Source: CAYVDH01 sp964450355
GTDB taxonomy: Bacteria; Bacteroidota; Bacteroidia; NS11-12g; UBA955
Direction of reading: 5' to 3'
DNA: 14,294 bases
Assembly: GCA_964450355.1 (NCBI GenBank)
Contig: CAYVDH010000085.1
Span: 1 to 14,294 of the forward strand
The notes beneath the pieces are model-generated. The model was not told where the DNA came from and made no database searches. It was given only the letters and a program-made list of their open reading frames with translations. Positions 6,664 to 14,253 of this stretch are shown here, one piece after another. How positions within the stretch are numbered: the stretch's first letter is position 1; every line of letters starts with the position of its first letter. Made by a program: the position numbers and the translations under genes.

Positions 6664-7170
6664 ATGATAAAAAAATGCGCTGATTCATATACCATCATGA
6701 ATGAGTTGGTATTACCCAATGATACCAACACATTGAATAATTTAATGGGAGGAAGATTACTTCATTGGATGGATATTGTAGCTGCAATTGCTGCACAAAA
6801 ACACAGCAACAACATCGTAGTAACTGCAAGTGTAGATGGGGTTTCATTTAAAGAAAGTATTCGTTTAGGTGATGTTGTTACATTAGAAGCTTATGTCACT
6901 AGAGCATTCAACACCAGCATGGAAGTGTATATTGAAGTGTGGGCTCAAAACATTCCTAGAAATGAAAAATACAAATGCAATGATGCTTATTATACTTTTG
7001 TAGCCATTGATTCAAGAAATAATCCCATTCAAGTTCATCCAGTAGAACCAGAAACAGAAGCCCAAAAAATAAAATACGATGGAGCTCTAAGACGCAGACA
7101 AATACGACTTGTCATGGCAGGTAAATTAAAACCCGATGACGCTGCTGAACTGAAAGCTTTGTTTAGCTAA
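6664..7170 (+). CDS. Hotdog-fold acyl-CoA thioesterase (YciA/ACOT type)
   Basis: 168 residues, cytoplasmic; expected to hydrolyse acyl-CoA thioesters to free acid and CoA. The ACOT signature is clear at residues 15-37 (LVLPNDTNTLNNLMGGRLLH followed by WMD), supplying the catalytic Asn/Asp region and the start of the hotdog helix. TASVDGVSFKESIRLGDVV (54-72) and RAFNTSMEVYIEVWA (80-94) are the remaining conserved strands. A basic, charged C-terminal tail (ALRRRQIRL) follows the single hotdog domain. The ATG at 6664 is preferred over the one at 6697 because conserved relatives, as I recall them, also carry the SYTIMNEL segment. It converges with the beta-propeller gene with only 17 bases between stops. 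Substrate chain length cannot be read from the sequence. Confidence 0.88.
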   Translation: MIKKCADSYTIMNELVLPNDTNTLNNLMGGRLLHWMDIVAAIAAQKHSNNIVVTASVDGVSFKESIRLGDVVTLEAYVTRAFNTSMEVYIEVWAQNIPRNEKYKCNDAYYTFVAIDSRNNPIQVHPVEPETEAQKIKYDGALRRRQIRLVMAGKLKPDDAAELKALFS

Positions 7171-7187
7171 AATTTTATTTCCATTTT

Positions 7188-8459
7188 TCAAAATTCAACT
7201 CTTTCTACCACCACATAAGGTTTGTAGTTGTTATCTAGCATAGTATAGGCAACTAGTACTTGGTTGCCTAAAAGATTTAAATCATCTATTCCTAAATAAT
7301 CTCCAATAAAGGCATTGTTTTGAGCATTAAAATCACTTTTAACGAGCTCTTTATGCACTACCTCAACTTTGTTATTCAATATTTTTAATTCACTTACTAC
7401 AATGCTGTATGTTTTTTCGTCCCTGATTTTATTTTCACATTGATAATACACAATGTATGCTTTACCATTTGACACCACCATGTTGGGCATGTATTCTCCA
7501 ATCAATTCATCAGTCAACTTGTCGTTTAGATATTGAGTTTCTGACCAGTAATCGTCTTTCAAATTTTTCCATTTTACTATCACTTTGTTTTTATTGTTAT
7601 CTTCTTTTTGAGCCCACACCATGAGTAATTTGTCTTGAACAATTTGAATGAAAGGCATTCCATTTGCTCTGAAAATATTAGGTGGTTTCATGCTCCAGCC
7701 TTCTTTGTGTTCGCACACCACCAAAGGCTTTGTCCAATTCACACCTCCATCTGAGCTTTTGGTGTACCATAGTTGGTCAAATCCACTCCAAACACAATGA
7801 ACAGTTCCATTGCTATCTATGCAAGTAGTTGCTCCCTCCAAAGTATTATCCCCGTCTTTACAATCACCATTCAATTGGCTAATTGGCTTTGCTAGTGTAA
7901 ATGTTTTACCATTGTCGTCAGAATATGAAAACAAGATTCTACTTGAATCTAAGGGATTTTTACTTCCATATTTGTCAAATTGAGTCCAAGTGATGTAAAT
8001 TCTATTGTAAAATTTACTGTTTAAATTTTCATCTACACTGAACCATGGCTTGTCTTGCATTTTACCCAAAGTAAAACCAATGCCAGTGCTTTTGTTCCAT
8101 TTTTTTTGGTTAAATGCTGCGCTATGAAACACTATTCTATCAAAAGATTCAGGCCAACTTAATTTTTTATTTTTAGCTAAATGAGCAAGGTAAATGGAAT
8201 TGTTTTTACCCCAATACAATACTGGATCGCCATAAAAACCAAATTCAGAACTTGCTTTTATTTTAGCAAATGTTTTACCAGTATCTCGGCTTTTTAAAAC
8301 CGTGTTGGTATTAAACGCCAATACAATTTCAGAATTATTGTTCGGATTGACAGCAATGCTTGGTTCATTGCCTCCACTATATTGAGTCAATTTAACTTGT
8401 TGGGCATACCCCCATTTAAAAATAAACAAAAATTGTAAAAAGAAGAGTTTTTTAATCAT
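7188..8459 (-). CDS. Secreted Asp-box (BNR) beta-propeller protein, sialidase-like fold
   Basis: 423 residues with an N-terminal signal peptide (hydrophobic FFLQFLFIFKWGYAQ, cleavage near residue 19-20). Three Asp-box motifs of the form S-x-D-x-G-x-T-F/W are visible: SRDTGKTF at 57-64, SDDNGKTF at 180-187 and SSDGGVNW at 235-242. These mark beta-propeller blades. The opening GGNEPSIAVNPNN is typical of BNR-repeat secreted proteins annotated as sialidase family. I cannot identify the arginine triad and FRIP motif that define true sialidases, so enzyme activity is unproven and a binding or surface role is equally possible. No C-terminal sorting domain is evident; the protein ends YVVVERVEF. It is divergent from the next plus-strand gene. 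Confidence 0.72.
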   Translation of the reverse strand: MIKKLFFLQFLFIFKWGYAQQVKLTQYSGGNEPSIAVNPNNNSEIVLAFNTNTVLKSRDTGKTFAKIKASSEFGFYGDPVLYWGKNNSIYLAHLAKNKKLSWPESFDRIVFHSAAFNQKKWNKSTGIGFTLGKMQDKPWFSVDENLNSKFYNRIYITWTQFDKYGSKNPLDSSRILFSYSDDNGKTFTLAKPISQLNGDCKDGDNTLEGATTCIDSNGTVHCVWSGFDQLWYTKSSDGGVNWTKPLVVCEHKEGWSMKPPNIFRANGMPFIQIVQDKLLMVWAQKEDNNKNKVIVKWKNLKDDYWSETQYLNDKLTDELIGEYMPNMVVSNGKAYIVYYQCENKIRDEKTYSIVVSELKILNNKVEVVHKELVKSDFNAQNNAFIGDYLGIDDLNLLGNQVLVAYTMLDNNYKPYVVVERVEF

Positions 8460-8464
8460 TTAAA

Positions 8465-8472
8465 CAAAAGTA
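8465..8472 (-). promoter_or_regulatory. -7 box for the Asp-box propeller gene
   Basis: TACTTTTG on the minus strand is a perfect TAnnTTTG match. Only 5 bases (TTTAA) separate it from the ATG at 8459, so the predicted message is leaderless or nearly so. Confidence 0.5.
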
Positions 8473-8511
8473 ATAAAATCTGCTTGAATATATAAATTTT
8501 CAAATAACACT

Positions 8512-8519
8512 TATCTTTG
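8512..8519 (+). promoter_or_regulatory. -7 box and ribosome-binding site for the conserved hypothetical gene
   Basis: TATCTTTG is a perfect TAnnTTTG match, ending 11 bases before the ATG at 8531. An AAGGAAA stretch (8524-8530) lies between them, directly against the start codon, too close for a classical ribosome-binding site. It is divergent from the box at 8465-8472; the two are 39 bases apart. Confidence 0.5.
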
Positions 8520-8530
8520 CAACAAGGAAA

Positions 8531-9097
8531 ATGCACTACATAGAACCACATTATTTATGGTTAGATTTTTACAATTCTGAAGAAGATGACAAAAGCCCAT
8601 TTTACGGGAATGTGCATAGCGAATTTGAATTTCAACACAGCATCTATAATTTTGTTATACATCCACAATGGGATAATTTTGGTTCAAGCACCTTGTATTT
8701 AAAAATTTTATTTGTTGACTACGACAAAAATTATTGCATCATTGAATTGATTGGCGAATGGAATGACACCATACACAACGACATCATGCAATTCAAAAGA
8801 GAAGTATTGGAACTCATAATGGAGCAGGGAGTTCAGTACTTTATTTTAGTAGGAGAAAATGTTTTAAATTTTCACAGCAGCGACAATTGTTATTACGAAG
8901 AATGGTTTGAAGATTTAGAAGATGGATGGATAGCTTTTATCAATTTCAGAGACCATGTATTGGAAGAATTCCGCCAATCAAAAATAGATTATTATGTAAA
9001 TTTTGGAGGTGAATTAGACAACTTACAATGGAGAAAACACTCCCCTATTCAATTTTTTAGAAAGGTAGAAGAAATCATTAACAAAAGATTGAATTGA
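8531..9097 (+). CDS. Conserved Bacteroidota protein of unknown function
   Basis: 188 residues, soluble, acidic and rich in aromatics (Trp at 10, 47, 77, 125, 133 and 167), without signal peptide or membrane segment. Conserved-looking blocks are IEPHYLWLDFYNSEED, SPFYG (22-26), NFVIHPQWDNFGSSTLYLKI (40-59), IIELIGEWND (70-79), and FILVGENVLNFHSSDNCYYE (104-123). I recall similar unnamed proteins in Flavobacteria-like genomes. The middle, from about 68 to 140, alternates strands and helices in a way that could be a STAS/SpoIIAA-like fold, but this is only a pattern guess. It has its own promoter box and converges with the thioesterase gene, leaving 14 bases between stops. Confidence 0.7.
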   Translation: MHYIEPHYLWLDFYNSEEDDKSPFYGNVHSEFEFQHSIYNFVIHPQWDNFGSSTLYLKILFVDYDKNYCIIELIGEWNDTIHNDIMQFKREVLELIMEQGVQYFILVGENVLNFHSSDNCYYEEWFEDLEDGWIAFINFRDHVLEEFRQSKIDYYVNFGGELDNLQWRKHSPIQFFRKVEEIINKRLN

Positions 9098-9111
9098 AAT
9101 ATAAAACGAGT

Positions 9112-9507
9112 TTACAAACCAAACTTTTCGAATATAAATGAGGCTTCAATTGGTCTGTTATTGAATATGCAGGCAGTTGTAATTTTGGCTTTGAGTATCA
9201 ATGCTCCATCGGACATTCGAATTATTTCTTGATAAAATATCAATCTTAATCTACCTTCTTTAGCCACCGAAGTAACAACTTTAAACTCATCTCCACTAGT
9301 TAAAGGCTTTTTGTATTCTATTTCAGATTTAATCACTACAGCATCATAACCATCTAAGTGCAATTGTTTGAAATTAAGACCTGCTGAAATAAGCAATTCA
9401 TGTCTTGCGTGTTCCAAATAATTTTGATAAACTGCATTGTTAACTATGCCTTGCAAATCCAATTCATAGTCTCTGACTTTAAACTCTAATTCAAATTGTT
9501 TATCCAT
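9112..9507 (-). CDS. Acyl-CoA thioesterase, 4HBT hotdog family (FadM/YbgC-like)
   Basis: 131 residues, a single hotdog domain. The N-terminal signature VRDYELDLQGIVNNAVYQNY (11-30) followed by LEHARHELL is diagnostic of the 4-hydroxybenzoyl-CoA thioesterase family, with D17 at the usual catalytic Asp position. YKKPLTSGDEFKVVTSV (65-81) gives the central strands. Likely role: hydrolysis of acyl-CoA in the cytoplasm; substrate unknown. Its ATG overlaps the stop region of pth by 8 bases (ATGGATAA), so it is the last gene of the recJ-lptB-pth operon. Confidence 0.88.
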   Translation of the reverse strand: MDKQFELEFKVRDYELDLQGIVNNAVYQNYLEHARHELLISAGLNFKQLHLDGYDAVVIKSEIEYKKPLTSGDEFKVVTSVAKEGRLRLIFYQEIIRMSDGALILKAKITTACIFNNRPIEASFIFEKFGL

Positions 9508-10066
9508 TGTATTTTGTCATGGCATTTGAAGCTCCTTCTAATACAAAACTCTCTATACAAAGAGCTGCTTTTTCCATGGTTTGATTGATTAATATTTGTT
9601 CATTTTCTGTCCATTTTCCCAACACAAAATCCACTTGTTTATGTTTTGCAAATTGATTCCCAATTCCGAATCTCAACCTAGCGTAATTTTGAGTAAGCAT
9701 AAGCTCCTCTATGTTTCTAAGTCCATTATGCCCACCATGACTTCCTTTAAGTCGGAGTCGAAGCACTGCAACATCAATGGCCAAATCGTCTGTAACCACC
9801 AACAAATTTTCTAAAGGCAATTTGTGTTGATCCATATAAAACTTAACTGCTTTTCCACTTAAATTCATAAATGTAGTAGGTTTTAAAAGCAATAACGTTT
9901 TATTTTTCAATTTAATTTCGGCAGTCATAGCGAGTTTGTTAAGCACAAATTCACCCTGGTGTTTTTTTAAAAGAAAATCGAGCACCTCGAAACCAATGTT
10001 ATGACGAGTATGGTTGTACTCCATTCCAACATTTCCCAATCCAACTATTAAAAATTTATTACTCAC
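9500..10066 (-). CDS. pth: Peptidyl-tRNA hydrolase
   Basis: This enzyme releases tRNA from peptidyl-tRNAs that drop off ribosomes, an essential recycling step in the cytoplasm. All active-site residues known from the E. coli enzyme are present: N12 and H22 in GLGNVGMEYNHTRHNIG, N68 in KPTTFMNLSG, D93 in VVTDD, and N114 in SHGGHNGLRN. The length of 188 residues is normal. The start codon is GTG, overlapping the end of lptB in the sequence GTGAGTAA; the family N-terminus begins directly after it, so no other start fits. The 8-base overlaps on both sides indicate coupled translation. Confidence 0.96.
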   Translation of the reverse strand: MSNKFLIVGLGNVGMEYNHTRHNIGFEVLDFLLKKHQGEFVLNKLAMTAEIKLKNKTLLLLKPTTFMNLSGKAVKFYMDQHKLPLENLLVVTDDLAIDVAVLRLRLKGSHGGHNGLRNIEELMLTQNYARLRFGIGNQFAKHKQVDFVLGKWTENEQILINQTMEKAALCIESFVLEGASNAMTKYNG

Positions 10067-10811
10067 CCGATTTGTCTTCTATTTCGGTTTTTCTCAAAAT
10101 AAAATTTCTCCCTAGGTACACTTTTCTGACCATTTCGTCTTCGGCTAATTCTTCGGCAGTGCCTTGTTTTAACAATTTGCCTTCGAACAACAAATAGGCT
10201 CTATCGGTGATGCTTAATGTTTCTTGAACATTGTGGTCTGTAATCAAAATTCCTATGTTTTTGCTTTTTAGTTTGAATACAATTCCTTGTATGTCTTCAA
10301 CAGCAATAGGGTCCACACCAGCAAATGGTTCATCTAACAATATAAATTTGGGGTCGGTAGCTAATGCACGTGCAATTTCTGTTCTGCGTCTTTCACCACC
10401 ACTTAATACTTTTCCTAAATTTTTACGCACTCTGTTTAAGCTAAATTCATTCAACAAACTTTCTAATTTATCGGCTTGTTCTTTTTTACTCAATTTAGTC
10501 AATTCAAGCACTGCTTTGATGTTGTCTTCAACAGTCAAATCACGGTACACCGAGGCTTCTTGAGGCAAATATCCAACACCTTTTTGAGCCCTTTTGTACA
10601 TTGGCAAATTGGTGATGTCTTCATCGTCTAGGTATATCCTTCCTTCATCTGGTTTCACCAATCCAACTGTCATGTAAAAAGAAGTTGTTTTCCCAGCTCC
10701 ATTAGGTCCTAACAAACCAACAATTTCTCCTTGTTCAACATAGATAGACACATCGTTAACAACTCTTTTTTGTTTGTATTGTTTAACTAAATTATTAGAC
10801 TTTAGTATCAT
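10059..10811 (-). CDS. lptB: LPS export ABC transporter ATP-binding protein
   Basis: The cytoplasmic ATPase of the LptB2FG complex that extracts lipopolysaccharide from the inner membrane and drives it to the outer membrane. The 250-residue protein contains Walker A GPNGAGKT (35-42), the Q-loop LPQEASVYRDLTVEDNI (82-98) typical of LptB, signature LSGGERRR (136-143), Walker B FILLDEP (156-162) and switch H193 in TDHNV. The Q-loop and GVGYLPQEAS segment favour LptB over the related LivF/LivG proteins. A short polar tail (RKTEIEDKSGE) extends beyond the core. The ATG follows the recJ stop directly (TAAATG). Confidence 0.93.
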   Translation of the reverse strand: MILKSNNLVKQYKQKRVVNDVSIYVEQGEIVGLLGPNGAGKTTSFYMTVGLVKPDEGRIYLDDEDITNLPMYKRAQKGVGYLPQEASVYRDLTVEDNIKAVLELTKLSKKEQADKLESLLNEFSLNRVRKNLGKVLSGGERRRTEIARALATDPKFILLDEPFAGVDPIAVEDIQGIVFKLKSKNIGILITDHNVQETLSITDRAYLLFEGKLLKQGTAEELAEDEMVRKVYLGRNFILRKTEIEDKSGE

Positions 10812-12515
10812 TTAACTTTCTTGCTTTTTAATATCTCTAACTTTCAGTTGGAGATTTTGTTGCCCTTTATATTCATTTAATTCAATGGAATAACAGGCAT
10901 CAAACAATTTATTTTCACTTACTATTTTGTATGTATGTCCCATTCCAAACCCTATTCCATCAAATTTAATACCACTTTGTTCAGCCCCTAATTTCAGATG
11001 TTTTTCCTTTACAATTCTGCTCGCTCCACTGTCTTTGATGTTATTTGTCCTAAAAATGGGAGTCATGTTGCCAGGACCATGAGGCTTAAATTGATCTAAT
11101 AATTTAAAAAACTTGGAGGTAATTTCGCTGAAATCCAATTCTAAGTCGTATGATATCTGAGGAATAAACATTTCTTCGCTAGATCGTTCGTTTACTATGT
11201 TTTCAAACTTTTCTGAGAACAAGTCAAAATCTTCTTTTTTTATTGTCAATCCTGCGGCATATTTATGACCTCCAAATTGCAAAACAACATCACCACAAGC
11301 TTCGATGGCATCATGCACATCAAAATCTTTAACACTTCGAGCCGACCCAGTTAACATGCCATTGACTTCACTAAAAATAATTGTCGGTCGATAATAGGTT
11401 TCTATCAATCTGGATGCAACAATTCCAATGACGCCTTTGTGCCATTTTTCGCTGAATAAAACAGTAGTTTTTTTGTTGCTATGCATGGAATTATTTTCTA
11501 ATATCTCCAAAGCTTCTCTAGTAATATCGGTATCAAATTCCTTCCTTATATCGTTGTTGTCATTTAATGTTTTAGAAAACTTAATTGCCTGATGAAAATC
11601 TTGTTCAATCAATAAATCCACCGATGATTTGGCATCACCAATTCTACCAGCGGCATTGATTTTAGGACCAATACCAAATACGATGTCATTTACTTCGTAT
11701 TGTTCTTTAATCTGATAACTTTGTAATAAAGCTTGTAATCCAACACAAGGGTCTTCGTTTAATTTTTTTAAACCAAAATACACCAACACTCTGTTTTCGT
11801 CTCTGATGTCAACTATATCGCTGCAAGTACTTACTGCAACCAAGTCCAAATACTTTGTCGTTTCTTCAAATGGGATGTCATTTACCTGAGCATAAGCTTG
11901 TATTAATTTAAATCCTATACCACAACCTGAAAGCTCTTTGTAAGGATATTCACAATCTTTTCTTTTAGGGTTAAGAAGAGCCACAGCATTTGGCAGCATT
12001 TCACCAGGCAAGTGATGATCACAAACAATGAAATCAATGCCCAAAGTATGAGCATAGTGAATTAAATCAATGGAACGTGTACCGCAATCTAAAGCAATGA
12101 TAAGTTTTACTCCTTTTTGTGCAGCATAATCTATTCCTATTTTAGAAATGCCATACCCTTCTTTGTACCTATCAGGAATATAAAACTCAATATTTTTGGT
12201 GTAATTTCTGAAAAAAGAAAAAACAGTTGATACTGCAGTGGTGCCATCTACATCATAATCGCCATAAATTACAATTCTTTGATCGTTTTTAAGTGCTTCT
12301 TTAATTCTAACTACCGCCTTATCCATGTCTTTCATCAGAAATGGATCATATAAATCAGTTAAACTTGGTCTGAAAAATTTTTTTGCTTGGTCGTAATTTT
12401 CAACTCCTCGTTGCAGCAACAATTCAGCTATGCTGTTTGAAACTTGAATACTGTTGGCTAGGCTTTCTACTTTTTTATCATTTAATTTAGGTAAAGCGTT
12501 CCAACGATAATGCAT
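10812..12515 (-). CDS. recJ: Single-stranded-DNA-specific exonuclease RecJ
   Basis: A 5'-to-3' single-strand exonuclease of recombination, mismatch and base-excision repair. The length of 567 residues is normal. The DHH phosphoesterase motifs are complete: YGDYDVDGTTA (84-94), LDCGT (142-146) and CDHHLPGE (165-172), then GCGIGFKL (197-204) and FGIGPKINAAGRI (280-292). The DHHA1 domain follows, with KGVIGIVASRL (360-370), LTGSARS (388-394) and FGGHKYAAG (414-422). A C-terminal OB-type domain covers about 455-563, with PHGPGN at 478-483. The ATG at 12515 is preceded by a perfect TAnnTTTG box. It heads the four-gene operon recJ-lptB-pth-thioesterase; linkage of repair, LPS export and translation rescue genes is probably housekeeping clustering rather than a pathway. 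Confidence 0.95.
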   Translation of the reverse strand: MHYRWNALPKLNDKKVESLANSIQVSNSIAELLLQRGVENYDQAKKFFRPSLTDLYDPFLMKDMDKAVVRIKEALKNDQRIVIYGDYDVDGTTAVSTVFSFFRNYTKNIEFYIPDRYKEGYGISKIGIDYAAQKGVKLIIALDCGTRSIDLIHYAHTLGIDFIVCDHHLPGEMLPNAVALLNPKRKDCEYPYKELSGCGIGFKLIQAYAQVNDIPFEETTKYLDLVAVSTCSDIVDIRDENRVLVYFGLKKLNEDPCVGLQALLQSYQIKEQYEVNDIVFGIGPKINAAGRIGDAKSSVDLLIEQDFHQAIKFSKTLNDNNDIRKEFDTDITREALEILENNSMHSNKKTTVLFSEKWHKGVIGIVASRLIETYYRPTIIFSEVNGMLTGSARSVKDFDVHDAIEACGDVVLQFGGHKYAAGLTIKKEDFDLFSEKFENIVNERSSEEMFIPQISYDLELDFSEITSKFFKLLDQFKPHGPGNMTPIFRTNNIKDSGASRIVKEKHLKLGAEQSGIKFDGIGFGMGHTYKIVSENKLFDACYSIELNEYKGQQNLQLKVRDIKKQES

Positions 12516-12523
12516 AAGAATTG

Positions 12524-12531
12524 CAAAAATA
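12524..12531 (-). promoter_or_regulatory. -7 box for the recJ operon
   Basis: TATTTTTG on the minus strand matches TAnnTTTG perfectly and ends 8 bases before the recJ ATG. The intergenic space to the upstream WG-repeat gene is only 48 bases, so read-through from upstream is also possible. Confidence 0.45.
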
Positions 12532-12563
12532 GTTAAAAAATCGCAGAATCATTTCATTTATTT

Positions 12564-13697
12564 CTACCAATCCCTGAAAAATTCCTTCCCAAAGATATTG
12601 ATTACCCCCATTTTACCTAGTTTATTGATGATGGCATACCCGTTTTTAAAATTGTAAGCATTACTGAATTGATGAGGGATAATCAATGCCCCATTTTTAT
12701 TATAATAACCCCAATAGCCATCTTTTCCTAATGCTGGAATTAATCCATTTTGAAACACCCCTACTTGAGTTGGTTGTTTCTCAAACCTACCCAACACCAA
12801 ATCTTTTTTATTGATGATATTTACTGAAGGCATGTAATGCCCAATTGATGCCACAAACAGAGAGTCTCCAACTTGAAAAGCAGAGGAATATGGCTCAGAC
12901 ATTATTCCTAATTTATTTACAAAATGGTACTCAAATGTGATTTGATTGAATACCTTTACTATCGCTTTTCCATCTTTAAATCCTGTGTGGTATTGTATGT
13001 AATCCGAATAATCAAACTGACCAGAAAAAAAGGTATTTATCACTATTTTACCTGAAGTATCAATGAATTTCAGTGCAGTTTCAATTCCTCTATTTGTTTT
13101 TCGAGCTACATAAACTGGAGCTAATCCTTCAGAAAATGGACCAGCAGGCCACAACGAATCGGGCAGATTGAGGAATTTCCCTTTTGAATTGATGTAGAAA
13201 GATTTTCCCATGACAGAAGAAAGGATAAAACCTGATTGATAAGCTATATCCATGCTATCTAAATCTGGTATTCGAACCCATTGCCCATGTGTATTGATGA
13301 TGCCAAAATGTTTTCCATTGTTTACAATCGCTAATTCCTCTGAGAAATTTTCAGCTTTAAAAAAACTCAATTCAAAGGCTTGTTTTCCAAATGTGTCTAT
13401 GTAAATGCATTGTTTGTTTAACATTTTGACAGGGCATAATCCATTTTTAAAATAGCCGTATGTATAATATGGCCCTGATATGACCTCGAATTTTGAATTT
13501 ATGGTGTAATAAAAATTGGATTTTTTAACAAAGGCAATTCCATGATTAAAAAAATCTGTTTGTTCATATATTGGCTCTAGTACCAATTTTCCAGTTGTAT
13601 CTGAGTATCCCCATAAATCACCCACTCGGTAGGGAATATATTGAGCACATAATAATCCATTTAACATTAAAACAACAAAGAGTAACAAGACTTTCAT
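12564..13697 (-). CDS. Secreted WG-repeat protein
   Basis: 377 residues from the preferred start. The first 19 residues (MKVLLLFVVLMLNGLLCAQ) form a signal peptide; the LLC is not a good lipobox. WG-type repeats (about 35-40 residues, Trp/Phe-Gly ... D/N-x-x-Gly-K ... F-x-x-G-x-A) recur. Clear ones are LWGYSDTTGKLVLEP, HFGIINTHGQW, KFIDTSGKIVI, YWGYYNKNGALIIPHQF and the final MGVINIFGKEF; several others are degenerate. Such repeats form extended beta structures, with no known catalysis. The frame stays open to ATG 13757, but that would add 20 residues before the signal peptide and overlap mce, so ATG 13697 is chosen, 38 bases after the mce stop. It is probably cotranscribed with mce; function unknown. 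Confidence 0.8.
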   Translation of the reverse strand: MKVLLLFVVLMLNGLLCAQYIPYRVGDLWGYSDTTGKLVLEPIYEQTDFFNHGIAFVKKSNFYYTINSKFEVISGPYYTYGYFKNGLCPVKMLNKQCIYIDTFGKQAFELSFFKAENFSEELAIVNNGKHFGIINTHGQWVRIPDLDSMDIAYQSGFILSSVMGKSFYINSKGKFLNLPDSLWPAGPFSEGLAPVYVARKTNRGIETALKFIDTSGKIVINTFFSGQFDYSDYIQYHTGFKDGKAIVKVFNQITFEYHFVNKLGIMSEPYSSAFQVGDSLFVASIGHYMPSVNIINKKDLVLGRFEKQPTQVGVFQNGLIPALGKDGYWGYYNKNGALIIPHQFSNAYNFKNGYAIINKLGKMGVINIFGKEFFRDW

Positions 13698-13735
13698 TTG
13701 CAACAAGACACTAAAAAGTGAATAAACGTGGTTTA

Positions 13736-14143
13736 TCAAAGGCTTTTTTCTTGGCATAATTCAGTAAGAACTCCGTTGGTTGATTTTGGATGTAAAAAGG
13801 CTATCAATTTGTTATCAGCTCCGTTTTTTGGAGTTTCATTGATTAATTTAAAATCGAAGGACAACAATTGATTGATTTCTGAATTTATATTATCTACGGC
13901 AAAGGCTAAGTGATGTATCCCCTCTCCTTTTTTTTCAATGAATTTAGCAATAGGACTTTCATCGTTAGTGGCTTGTAATAGTTCAATTTTTGTTTCTCCT
14001 ACCATAAAAAAACTGGTAATTACACCTTCGCTTTCTACCTTTTCAATTTTATATGGAGGTTTCCCAAGTAAGTTTGTAAATAATGCATTTGATTCCTCAA
14101 GATTTTTTACTGCAATTCCAATATGCTCTATTTTATTTAACAT
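13736..14143 (-). CDS. mce: Methylmalonyl-CoA epimerase
   Basis: A VOC-fold metalloenzyme interconverting (R)- and (S)-methylmalonyl-CoA, linking propionyl-CoA breakdown to succinyl-CoA through methylmalonyl-CoA mutase. From the chosen start it has 135 residues, normal for the family. Metal-binding positions fall where expected: H7 in IEHIGIAV, E54 in TKIELLQ, H78 in GIHHLAFAVD and E128 in LTELCQ. The frame continues upstream to ATG 14212, but those 23 extra residues (MKMNVLNCSKNLFYFSFNF and following) are outside the family. A perfect TAnnTTTG box at 14155-14162 sits within them, supporting ATG 14143. The WG-repeat gene follows 38 bases downstream; mutase genes are not in the window. Confidence 0.9.
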   Translation of the reverse strand: MLNKIEHIGIAVKNLEESNALFTNLLGKPPYKIEKVESEGVITSFFMVGETKIELLQATNDESPIAKFIEKKGEGIHHLAFAVDNINSEINQLLSFDFKLINETPKNGADNKLIAFLHPKSTNGVLTELCQEKSL

Positions 14144-14154
14144 GATTTTGTCAA

Positions 14155-14162
14155 CAAAATTA
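14155..14162 (-). promoter_or_regulatory. -7 box for mce, deciding its start
   Basis: TAATTTTG on the minus strand is a perfect TAnnTTTG match ending 11 bases before ATG 14143. It lies inside the longer open frame, so transcription from here excludes the upstream ATG at 14212. Confidence 0.45.
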
Positions 14163-14253
14163 AATGAAAAATAGAATAAATTCTTCGAACAATTCAACAC
14201 ATTCATTTTCAATCAAATAAACTATTTTTTAAACATTTTTAGTCTTATTCATG

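Noticed and set aside
7160..7195. Bidirectional terminator between the convergent thioesterase and propeller genes
   Set aside because: Only a short AT palindrome (TAAAATTTTA) and T-rich sequence are seen; no GC stem, so not listed as a feature.
13698..13757. Longer start for the WG-repeat protein at ATG 13757
   Set aside because: It would put 20 residues ahead of a clear signal peptide and overlap the end of mce; ATG 13697 begins exactly at the signal peptide.
14144..14212. Longer start for methylmalonyl-CoA epimerase at ATG 14212
   Set aside because: The extra 23 residues are not part of the family and contain a perfect promoter box in their DNA.
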